A stretch of 64,000 nucleotides of DNA, from contig NC_053403.1 of NCBI RefSeq assembly GCF_016859285.1, forward strand, positions 25,621,448 through 25,685,447, written 5' to 3'. Below are positions 1 through 12,444 of the stretch, piece after piece. The notes under the pieces were generated by a model. The model saw only the letters and a list, made by a program, of their open reading frames with translations, did not search any database and had not been told where the DNA came from. Each line of letters begins with the position of its first letter. Within the stretch, counting starts at the first letter, position 1. A program made the position numbers and the translations under genes. Source of the DNA: Xiphias gladius. Lineage: Eukaryota; Chordata; Actinopteri; Istiophoriformes; Xiphiidae.

Positions 1-138
1 ATATCCTTTGCTTTCTTTCTCTTATCATAGATCCTGTAAGGAAAAGTGTAGCTCATATAGAAAGTATATACCCATATGCACATATGCCATACTTATAACC
101 TTAAATGTTTTTGTTTTTTTTTACCTGGATACTTCTAG

Positions 139-3100
139 CTGGACCAGCTGAATGAAGAGTTTCAGCGTGTGCGAGTAGAGAAAGAAGCTCTGCTGTCTGA
201 AAAGAATGCTGGTGCAGAGCAGATGGAGAAGCTGCTCTCTACAGTTACGTCCCTGACCGCAGAGAGAGATCAGCTCCGGATGAATTTGCAGCAAAATGTG
301 GATTTATTGAGTGATTTCTTTGCTTTCTCTAAATCTTAAATAAATGTATGAATGTGTTCTCTTAAAAAAATTGTTGTGTTGAGTATCCTTTCTCACGATT
401 TAAATATACCATTGTTACAAATGAGTTTATCTTTTGGATGTTTCCAGGATATTCTTTGCGCAATTATGTCTACATACTTGCGTGTTTCTAAACAGACTGG
501 TTTTACTCATCCTGCTTTGTCAGTATCCTAACCGTTGGAAATCTTCCCATGAGAACAGGTAGAGAGTTTGTCACAGGAGCTTCAGTGTGTGCGATGTGAG
601 AAAGAGACTCTCCCGATACCTGATGCTCAAGGCTCTGCCGAGGAGATTACAAAGCTGCTCTCTACTGTGGCTTCTGTCACTGCTGAGAGAGATCAGCTCA
701 AGATGGATCTGCAGGAAAATGTGGAGATGGTCAGTCATCGTGTGAATGCTTTGCCAATCCAAATTTTCAAATAAATTTACTTCTGTCAGCTGATTTCGAA
801 TTTTTGCCATTTGTTTTTATCTATGCATGTCATTGCCCAAAAGAATTTTTTTCTTTTTTTAATCGAATAGATGATTGAAAATCAGGAGGAGTTGAGGAAA
901 ACTCTGGAGAAGAACCGTAGTCAGAAATTGCGAATTAGACAGTTGGAGGCTGAACAAACACCCAAACCACATGGTAGCCTCATTGAGATGAATGAACAGC
1001 TGAAGACTCTACAAACACATGTAAGGGGTTCTTGATGTTTCAGGCATACTACTTTTTTTTTTTACAAAAATGAAATCTCACCAAAAAAATAAATAAACGA
1101 ACAGTCAATGCGGTTGAATTAACTGAAAATTGATCCTGCAATGTAATTGATTTTGAAAACTTGGTGAATTTCAGGGAACTTTGGAAAGTATGGTTTTGTG
1201 TTCTCTTCACGTTAGCAATGGTGAAGTATTTTGAATATGCTACAGTCTAGATGTGCATCTCTGAAAGGCTCATGGGTATTGTAGGATTTAGGAACATCTT
1301 CCTTTCAACCAAAGTTGAAATAAAGAGAACTGGTGATCATAACATATACCGTAGGTTTTGCATTACCCAGGCACTTCCCATTTTATAAAATGGTAAAATT
1401 TGAAATGGGATTTGAAAATGGTGAAATAACGTGCAGAATGAGTAGCCGTTCACACAACATAAACTCTGTACGCACTGTAGCAGGAGTTAGTTTGTCTCGT
1501 GTAGATGACACCGACGTAGAAATGTTCGCAATTGTACAGATTCAGAGTTTGACTGAGGAGAGAGAGAGTCTGCTGTTTGAGAAGACTGTCAACACTCAGA
1601 CCTCCACAGAGGAGAAGGAGAAACTGCTGTGCAGAGTCTCATCTCTCAGTGAGGAGAGAGATCAGCTGCAGGAGACACTGCAAGTAGTGAGGCAGGAGAA
1701 AAATCAGCTCAAAGCAGAGCTGGAGCACAAGACGGAGATGGTAAAAATCTAAATTTCTTGCCAAAATCTTGTTCTTTTTCCCCCGGGGAATTCTTGAGAT
1801 TTTTAGCACATATGTCTGTGTGTTTAAATTCTGAAAATTATCAAATGTACTGACATAAAACTGCTTTTTCCCCAAATCTCACTGATTATTCACCAACATA
1901 GAATTTTTCGCAATTGTACAGATTCAGAGTTTGACTGTGGAGAGAGAGAGTCTGCTGTTTGAGAAGACTGTCAAAACTCAGACCTCCACAGAGGAGATGG
2001 AGAGGCTGAGTCAGGAGAAGCAGCAGGGTAGGGTAGACCTGGAGGATAGGATGGATACACTCCAGAGTGAGGTTTGTTACGGTTAACTTCACTTCCATCC
2101 AACACCATCTATTGCAAAACTGCATGTATTTTGTTTTTGTTTTTGGAATTTGACAAAAAAAAATTTCTTCACAGATTGTGCAACTACAGACTACTCTACA
2201 TATCACCAGTGAACAGAAAAATAAATTGGAAAGTGATCTGCAGCATAAGAAAGAGATGGTGAGGAGATTTGTTTTTTCCCAATGTCGCATTTAATGTTCT
2301 GTGGTTCAACTGCGAAGAACACTGTCAGTAATGTTAAAGAGGTTTCCTCTTGTATGGGCGAAAAGAAAAATAACTACTGTTTCTCTAATTTTTAGGTTGC
2401 AGAAACTCAAAGCCTTTTACAAACACTTCACGAGCAGCTGCAGGAGCAGAATCAAAGAAATATTGACCTGGAAAGACTGGACCAAGAGAGGCAGGCTCAG
2501 CAAGAAAAAGAGGTTTGTTCCTGGTAACATATTTCACTCAAGCTGTATGTTGTTGTAAGCTGATTTCCAGAAATACTGTACAACTTTTGATGTTCAAATC
2601 TATTTCTTATTTTTAGTTTGCAGAGGGTCAGTGTCTTCTACATTCTCTTCAGGAGAAGTTGCAAGAGCAGGAGCAGAAGATGTTAGATTTGGGGAAATTG
2701 TGTGAGCAGAAAGAATCTGATATACAGCAGCAGGTGATTTAAAAAGTTAAGGAAGAATATTTTCAAATCTGATGTTTCACTGATGCTGTTCTTACTGGTG
2801 GTTGTATGTATGTTGCCATTTAAACAGAGAGAGGCTTTCTTCGAGGAGTTAAAGGGTGCACGAGCAGAGAGAGATGCCCTGTTGTTTGAGAAGGAGAGCA
2901 GCTGTCAGGCCTCCACAGAGGAGATGGAGAAACTGCTGTGCAGAGTCTCATCTCTCAGTGAGGAGAGAGATCAGCTGCAGGAGACACTGCAAGTAGTGAG
3001 GCAGGAGAAAAATCAGCTCAAAGCAGAGCTGGAGGACAAGACGGAGATGGTAAAAATCTAAATTTCTTGCCAAAATCTTGTTCTTTTTCCCCCGGGGAAT

Positions 3101-6100
3101 TCTTGAGATTTTTAGCACATATGTCTGTGTGTTTAAATTCTGAAAATTATCAAATGTACTGACATAAAACTGCTTTCTCCCCAAATCTCATTGATAATTC
3201 CAAGTATTACTTGAAAAATAATTTATAATATAGCAACTGAATTATGTACAAAATTTTTACATTAATTCTACAAACTATAACAAATGGCTAAAGCAAATTT
3301 GCAGATGTTCATCCTGAATCAGACCACTATGAATAAGTTCACAGTGCTGTTCAACAAGATTAACATAGAATGCAGATAACCTTACTGTAGACTTCAGCAG
3401 TACTCCAACAATTCTGCTCCCTTTTTATTTAAATATGAAAAATTCAAATATCAAACCTGGGGAAAAGAGTGATTATAGTAACTCCAAAAAGTTATAATTT
3501 TATAACCCCAGGACTGCCTTCAAACCTGGTGCAAACTAAAGTCATATTCTCCCCCTGCCATGCAGATGCAGTATGAGTTACAACAGCAGCTCAGCTCTGA
3601 GGCACAGTCACTGAAAGAAGAGCAGGAGGATCAACGACTTCTACAGGTTAGATTCACTTATTCTCCTTGTTTCACCACAGTGAGATTTTTATTTCAATTT
3701 CATTTCATTTTATTTCATTTCCCTTACCATACAAAAAGATTCTTGAGGATAACTCTTTTATTGTATCCGTATTTCTGCACTGATTTTCAGTTTATATTGT
3801 TGATTATGCCTTCCTTGGTTTGCTCAAGCAGATAAAGGCTTCACAAGAAAATGTGAATAGTGCTGAAACTGTTACTTGTTTTCTCCCCTGTTGCTTCAGA
3901 TTCAACAGCTGGAGAATCATCTGGAGAATACCAAGGAGGAATTGAGCCAGTTGAAATCTGACCTTAAAGAGAATATAGACCTGGTGAGGGTTTCTTACCT
4001 TCTTCATTTTCTTTTACTTACTAAACGTGTGGAGTCTTTAATTTTACTGTAACCCCTTATGCACCACATCCATATCAGAGAAAAATCTATTCAGATTTTA
4101 ACTACTCAGTGAAAACTGTTCTACCCTCTTTCCAAGCAGACAGAACTTGGTAAGGGATATAGCAACCTGTCATTTTTAGTGGTTTGTACAGATAAGATTT
4201 TCACTTGTAAACTCATGTGGTGGAAATATCTTTCAGATGATTGAGAATCAGGAGGAGCTGAGGGTGTCTCATGAGAAAATTAGAGTTCTCCAGGATGAGA
4301 TTAACGTGCTGAGGAATCAGAAGGCAGAGCTGGAGAGCAGACCAAACAGTGGGGATGATGCAGAGAGTATCATCCACCTACAAGAGCTTCGAAATCAGGC
4401 AGGACTTTTATACATGAAGTACACACAGAATGATCTTACTGTCTAATGCTGGCTGCTCTCTCCTGAATAGATGAGATTCATTTTGATAGATTTTTTTGAG
4501 GACTTTGCTATACAAGCCTTATTCAAACATACATATTGCATTGATGTCATTCCCAATATTGGAAATTACAATTAGTTCTGTCCTTGTAGATTCAGAGTTT
4601 GACCGAGGAGCTTGACAGTGTGCGAGCAGAGAGAGACAGTCTGCTGTCTGAGAGTACAGCCGACACTCAGACCTCCACAGAGGAGATGGAGAAACTGCTG
4701 TGCAGAGTCTCCTTTCTCAGTGAGGAGAGAGATCAGCTGCAGGAGACACTGCAGGGACTGAGACAGGAGAAAAACCACCTCAAAGCAGAGCTGGAGGATA
4801 AGATAGAGATACTGCAGACTGAGGTTTGTCACTCAGCCTTGATTGCACAGTTGCACGTATTTTTGTAAACATAAAAGCAGATGTGATAGGACATTTTGGT
4901 TCAAATCTAATTTGGAAGAGCTTCCACATCGACTGACGTGTACAGAACTCCATTGACACATCGACATGATAGATATTATCTGGGGTTTTTTGTAGGGATG
5001 TATTAATGTTTTCTCTCCCCATACTGATACTGATGCAGGACTCTAATACCAGAACTGTCTTCTCCCCAAATTTAAAATTTGTAAAATTCTCTGTGTGGAA
5101 GTGATCATTCTTCTACACATAATGTAATGTGAGACTGTTTGTGAGATCAGTTTTAACTATAAAATTTGGGTTAAAAATCAAATCAATCTGCTCTATCAGT
5201 ATCTGTGCTAATACTAACCTAACTAAGCAAATTGTATATGGGGTAAATGTGACTGATCGACATTAAATGTCTATAGCATTGTTATTAGGGGTGCATGCGA
5301 ATCAGGGAGTTCAGAGTCGAATCCGTCGGTACTTCGGTCCGATGCATCGACTCAGCAAAGTCGTGGTAGATTTTGGTTTTTGATTTGTCATGTATTTGTG
5401 GTTTATGCTTTTTTCTTTCTTTTTTTTACCTCCACCAAAGAAGTTGTGTTTTCGCCCATGTCTGTTTCTTTGTTTATTAATTTGTCAGCAGGATTTCGCT
5501 AAAAGACTTTGCACCAAACTTAGCGGAGGGATGTAGCATGGGCCAGGGAAGAATCTGTTACATTTTGGTGCAAATCCGGTTGAAGAGTCAGATCCGGGAA
5601 TTTTTTTTTATCACTTACCTTAACATTACAGCATTTTTTTTTTTACTGTGGTGGAAATCTGCACTCTACTGTGTGCCATTCTAGTGTTATATATACATAA
5701 TTTGCTATTTTTTTTCATCCATCATTCTGGATGATGTTTGTATGTTATACTGACAAAAGTTATCATTTTGTTTAAAGGTTTCCACAACACAAGAGCTTCT
5801 AAAGTCAGTCCAAGAGGAGCTGCGTGAACAGAAGCAGATGAACTCTGATCTGCAGAAACTGAGTCAGGAGAAGGAGAGTTCTTTAATTCAACAGGTTAGT
5901 GTCTGATACCTCACTTTGTTATAAATGTGAAGAATGCTTTTGTGAAACACTTGTTTTCAGAGTAGGATGATCCTTTTAACTGCTCTGCTCCTAACAGATA
6001 AGGACTCTAACAGCAAAACTGGAGAATACTAAAGCCGAGAGAGACAGTCTATGCTCTGAGAAGGAAGCCAGCTGTCAGACCTCCACAGAGGAGATGGAGA

Positions 6101-9100
6101 AACTGCTGTGCAGTGTCTCGTCTCTCAGTGAGGAGAGAGATCAGCTGCAGGAGACACTGCAGGGACTGAGACAGGAGAAAAACCACCTCAAAGCAGAGCT
6201 GGAGGATAAGATAGAGATACTGCAGACTGAGGTTTGTCACTCAGCCTTGATTGCACAGTTGCACGTATTTTTGTAAACATAAAAGCAGATGTGATAGGAC
6301 ATTTTGGTTCAAATCTAATTTGGAAGAGCTTCCACATCGACTGACGTGTACAGAACTCCATTGACACATCGACATGATAGATATTATCTGGGGTTTTTGT
6401 AGGATGTATTAATGTTTTCTCTCCCCATACTGATACTGATGCAGGACTCTAATACCAGAACTGTCTTCTCCCCAAATTTAAAATTTGTAAAATTCTCTGT
6501 GTGGAAGTGATCATTCTTCTACACATAATGTAATGTGAGACTGTTTGTGAGATCAGTTTTAACTATAAAATTTGGGTTAAAAATCAAATCAATCTGCTCT
6601 ATCAGTATCTGTGCTAATACTAACCTAACTAAGCAAATTGTATATGGGGTAAATGTGACTGATCGACATTAAATGTCTATAGCATTGTTATTAGGGGTGC
6701 ATGCGAATCAGGGAGTTCAGAGTCGAATCCGTCGGTACTTCGGTCCGATGCATCGACTCAGCAAAGTCGTGGTAGATTTTGGTTTTTGATTTGTCATGTA
6801 TTTGTGGTTTATGCTTTTTTCTTTCTTTTTTTTACCTCCACCAAAGAAGTTGTGTTTTCGCCCATGTCTGTTTCTTTGTTTATTAATTTGTCAGCAGGAT
6901 TTCGCTAAAAGACTTTGCACCAAACTTAGCGGAGGGATGTAGCATGGGCCAGGGAAGAATCTGTTACATTTTGGTGCAAATCCGGTTGAAGAGTCAGATC
7001 CAGGAATTTTTTTTTATCACTTACCTTAACATTACAGCATTTTTTTTTACTGTGGTGGAAATCTGCACTCTACTGTGTGCCATTCTAGTGTTATATATAC
7101 ATAATTTGCTATTTTTTTTTCATCCATCATTCTGGATGATGTTTGTATGTTATACTGACAAAAGTTATCATTTTGTTTAAAGGTTTCCACAACACAAGAG
7201 CTTCTAAAGTCAGTCCAAGAGGAGCTGCGTGAACAGAAGCAGATGAACTCTGATCTGCAGAAACTGAGTCAGGAGAAGGAGAGTTCTTTAATTCAACAGG
7301 TTAGTGTCTGATACCTCACTTTGTTATAAATGTGAAGAATGCTTTTGTGAAACACTTGTTTTCAGAGTAGGATGATCCTTTTAACTGCTCTGCTCCTAAC
7401 AGATAAGGACTCTAACAGCAAAACTGGAGAATACTAAAGCCGAGAGAGACAGTCTATGCTCTGAGAAGGAAGCCAGCTGTCAAACCTCTACAGAGCAGAT
7501 GGAAAGGCTGCTGTGCAGTGTGACGTCTCTCAGTGAGGAGAGAAATCAGCTGCAGGAGACACTGCAGGCACTGAGACAGGAGAAAAACCAGCTCAGAACA
7601 GAGCTGGAGAACAGGATGGAGACGGTACGTATGTGTAGTTATACAGTCATTGGTAATTCAGCAGCAGTCACTTAAACCGGCACTTCTATGTTGTCGGCTA
7701 ATTTTTGCTCTCTTCCAACTACAGTTCTCAGTCATCCAGGAGAAACTGAGCGAGCAGGAGCAGTTGAATGTGCAGCAGCAGTCGGAGAGAGGAAAGCAAG
7801 AGGCCAAGCTGCAACAAGAAGTAGGTCCAAAGCATTGACTGCTCAAGTTTGAAAGAAACAGTTCAACATTTTCTTGCTGCAAGTTAGAGGAGAAAACTGA
7901 TGTCACACTCATTTCTGTCTGGTAAATATTAATTTACAGTTAGCAGCCAATTATATTAGCTTAACATAAAGACTGGAAACAAAGGGAAATAGCTAACCTG
8001 GCTTTGTCCAAAGTGGCAGAAAAAGTCCACCTGCCAGCCGTAGTATGATATAATATGCAGACTTAATATGACCATGCCTTTTAATCCGGACATATACTTT
8101 GGAAAGTAGCTGGACATGATGATCGAATACAAATGTTTTGCTTTAAGTGTCTTTTACCTGCCCTGTGTGGTGTGTTTTATCGAAACAGTAATTATCAAAG
8201 GGATGAGGCTGAGAAGGCCTCTGAGATGATGGATGATTCTCCTTTACACATTCATAAACATTCAGTGGCGTTTTTTTGTTTCAGAAATTACCCCATCTCT
8301 CTGTTAAGATTACTGTTAGCTGTGATGTCTGTTCTGAATGACCTGTAACTGTCTCCGTTGTTGCTGTCAGGTGCAGCAGCTCGAGGAGCAGCTCCAAATG
8401 TACAGGGAGAGACAAACTGGTGCTAAAGCTGAAGCAGACGCCTTACAGCAGGTTTGTCTACAGTCAAAATGTCTTTAGTAAGAGAGAGATGAGTTCAGCA
8501 GAGACATGTAACAGAGATAAAACACAGCCAGTCACACACAAGCACATACAAAACTAAAAGTTTATATTCATCCAATGAGATGAGATTTTGAAGTTTTAAA
8601 GTCCTTTTGTAATTTATTCCAATATACCGTGCAAGGGAGTGGTAGGCAGTCTTCCCAGAATCAGTATTTACTGGTCAGGTATCAGTTAGCCAGCCCTGGG
8701 ATTTACTCTGGTGAACTGGCTTTAAATTCTAGAAGAAATGTGATATACTGAGGTGGCTTTGAAGACATTTATAAACAGAAACAGTACTGTGTAGTTCTCT
8801 TTTTGTTGCAAGTAAAGAATAGCCCTCCTTTTTCATATAGTACACAGTGAATTTTGATCTCCCATAATGAAAAGCAAGGGCACAATAGTAACTGCATCAA
8901 GTTGTTTTAAGATGGAATGAGTAGCATGTGAGGGTACAGGACATTTCCACAGCCAAGCACAGCCTTGATGATTGACCACATCCCTCAAACATCTAGAGAT
9001 GTCTGAAGAACATTGAGGGCAGACTTTAATCTAGACATGATTTGAGATGGGGAAGAGCCATGCACACACAAGATTGTATCATCTACATAAAAGTGGATAT

Positions 9101-12100
9101 TGTAAGATAGAGGTTCTGTTTTTCTCTTTCTCTTCTCCTTTCAGCTGCTCAGTGAAGCCAACACAACCATCTCTGCTCTCAGAGAGCAGCTGAGTAGTTT
9201 GGATCAGCACGCCACTGGAGTCAAAGAGACAGTGTCATCAAGGCTGCTTGACTCCACTGTGCAACTTCAGGTAATTTCACCTGTGAATTTTTCTTAACCG
9301 TAAGCTGAAAGGCAAAGACCTTCTAATGTTAGAGTTCAATAAAAGTGATACCACTGATATCATTGCAGGAGTCCTTCAGAGGATTGCAGCAATTTGTAGA
9401 CAATTGTTCCACATATAGCTCCACACCCATGGACAAGGCCCTGAGAGTACAGAGTTCCCTGAAGGATCATTATCTGATCTCTCTTCCAAAACCCACCATG
9501 GATGCCTACACCACTCTCTGTCAGCTGGGACTACAGACTGCTCAGAGTCTGGGAAACATTATAGTAAATATCAGTGTCCTCTCTGTTTGAAAATTCGTAA
9601 AGGTCTTCCTCTTTTGATCGGGCGGTAACCTGAAAACCTGTGCTCTGCTTCCTCAGGCGCGGCTACGCGGGAAAGCCCAGGCCTACAGGAATCTGTTTGA
9701 GGAGTTGGTGAAGAAAGATTTGGCTGTTTATGAGGAGAGGCGGCTGCAGGATGTGCTGCTGTGTAGAGTGCAGGCACCCAGCTACTCTGTCAAAGAGGAG
9801 GAATTGCACACCTTGTGGGAACACAGGCTGACTGAGCTGCTGGACAAGAGGCAGCTCTACCAGCAGGTGAGAGAGCATCTCCGCCTTTTCAAAAAGGTTG
9901 TCTTACAATTCATTTATTTAGTAAATGGCTTTATCCAGGGCAGTTTGAAGTATAAAAGCAGGAGCAGGAGGAGGATTCAACGACACACGTTGCACTAAGG
10001 TCATGTGTGTCACTTCTGTCTGATTTCTGTGTTAATTGTGATTGTGTGTTATTCTTCAGTGTATATATCCATCTCTCCAACATTTCTTTACTGAAACTCT
10101 GTGACGACTCTGCTGGCTTTGTAGAAAATGGCCAGCATTTTAGAGAAGCTCTGGGCCAACATGGATTCTTACCCAAATCAGCTGTCAGCTGAGATCAGAG
10201 AGAGGGAGATGTTCAACGAGCAGCTGCAGGCTGTGTTCACCACCCAGCCAATCAACTTCAGCCGACTCGACAGCATCCTCAGCTGTGAGCTGGACCGCAG
10301 ATCTGCTGTGGCACACGCCAAGAAGATGGCTCTGCAGGTCGTGTTTAACATTCACTTCTCTAACTACCTCTTCCACAGGTAGAAGGGCGGTTCTGTTTTG
10401 GGTTTGTCTAGGTTAGCAGGACGTCTTAAACTTGGTCTTAAACCACTGCACCTAAATGGGAACACAATCTGACACACGCAGCCAATGGATGTCTATCACT
10501 GTGTACTTTATCACTAGGAGTGCGTATCTCTCCCCATGAGACAATTACCTCTATCCTTAGATGTATACCATCAGATATAAAAACAGTACCGGTACATTTG
10601 TAACCGTATAATACACTAGAATTCAAAGCCCGTTTAATGTGATTCAAATCAGCTACAATTTAACAGATTTAGCTCAGATTCAACAGAATTTGATATTTTT
10701 ACTTTTTCTTAAATTCAATTGTGTTAATTTTGAGTAATTGAATGAGGAAAAAAAATCCTCGGTTTTAAGTACTGAATCAAAAATACTCTGGATACTGTGT
10801 CTGCCACTCTAACAATAGTGAGCCGTGATACTCTGGGTAACTGTTTAGCCAGCCACGGTTTTGCTCTTTATGTACAACACAAGAATAATATAAAAGCATT
10901 GTTTTGTATTCAATTATAATCCCTCTTTACAAATGGGAGTCGCAACTTGGGAAACAGGTTAAAAGTACAGACAAGTGACAAATGAAAGGAAAAGCCTGAA
11001 TAAATGAGTGGAGCAAATGCAGATGCCTCCACATAGAGCATGAGGGGTCACGGAATGCTTATAGTATTAAAATGGTGTGAATCATGTGCTGTGGCCTTCA
11101 CAGTCATCAGATCTCAAGCCACCTGAACACCTATGAGAGATATTGGACTGAGGTGTTAGACAGTGCTCTCCACCAGCATCATCAAAACATCGAATGTGGG
11201 AAAATCTTCTGGAAGAACGGCGTCCATCCCTCCAGTAGATTCCCAGAGACTTTAAGCTGCGTTGAATTGAAGCCATTCTGGCAGCTCGAGGTGACCAAAC
11301 AGCCGACTGAGACACTTGATGTCGGTTTTTCCTCTAATCTGTCGGCCCTCTGTATATAATATACAGTATGTATGATGTGATTTCTTTCCAGCCCAACGCT
11401 TCTTTTCAGAAGACTGTTTCATTAGCAGGTAGAAATGAGTTCAGTTAGTGGAAACCTGCGGCGTGGTTGTCTTCAGTCACAGGGCTCACCTTGTTTCCTG
11501 AAAAAGCCATTCCACCAAAAAAATCTTTCTTTGCATCACAGATTGAAAAACACTTCTCATGGGGAATTTTAAGCAACATGCATCAACTTTAATACATACC
11601 ACTTATTGTTAAGTGCAGTGATGAATGTGCTACTTTTTTATTAAAATAAAAAAAAAAAACAATAATGATCCGAATCCATAATGATTCCATTAACATTTTC
11701 CGGTGCTTTGAAATGTGATTTTAGCTCATAAGAAATTGTCACAGTTTTCAATAATATATTTATTGCAATGCTATTGCTTGTCTTTCTAATGTCATATTGT
11801 CCATGTATGTCCTGCAGGGCATCACTGATGAACAGAGTGGTCTGTTTGAGGAGCTGAAGCTGCTGGAGGCTCAGGCTGATTCTCAGCTCAGAGAGGAGAA
11901 AAGCAAAAGATCCACTCTGCTGCAGGCGCTGGAGGGAGCTCCTCTGAAAACAGAGCTCTCCCTGCTGAAGGACAACCAGCAACTTGTTCTTCAGCTCCAG
12001 CAAACTGAAGAAAAAGTCAGAGTAGGTCTGTTACATCTGTTTTATATGTGCTCGTGACCGATGGCATCAGTTAGTAGCAGGCACCAACAAAGTGAGCCGC

Positions 12101-12413
12101 TTGCCCTTAAACCCGGTGGGGTTTTTCGCCGCTAGTTTCTGGGGAAAAGTATCCACCACTTTATTAAAATCTCAGGTTCTAAGCAGTTTGGATTAATAAA
12201 TACATCCCAAGAGACGAGGAATCTCTGATTTATCTTACTTGTTAGTTTTCTCTACATCCCAGCTTGGAAAATGAGTGCTCTCTCTGTTTGTGGTGTGCCA
12301 AAACATCTTTTACATTCACTGGATTAAAAGAATTGGTATCGGATTTGGATACATTAGTTATAGAATTACTCTGCTGATAATCTATATTGTTCTTCTTGTT
12401 AAGAAATAAGTGT

Positions 12414-12444
<31 letters not shown>

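Larger units (their letters stand above)
1540..7624 (+). repeat. cenpe: Family of duplicated coiled-coil exons in cenpe
   Basis: Five exons (1540-1740, 2828-3049, 4590-4823, 5998-6231, 7403-7624; 201, 222, 234, 234 and 222 nt) encode variants of one coiled-coil module with recurring words such as [24 protein letters not shown] and RQEKN.LKAEL. Exons 139, 559 and 1922 are more diverged or shortened relatives. 117-nt exons also recur (2396, 2617, 5778, 7183). All are phase 0 on both sides, so adding or losing one keeps the frame. This is seen directly in the sequence; growth by unequal crossing-over is inferred. Confidence 0.85.

Noticed and set aside
139..7624. Tandem similar segments as a CRISPR-like or satellite array
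   Set aside because: The repeats are protein-coding exons with introns between them; spacing and sequence follow exon duplication.
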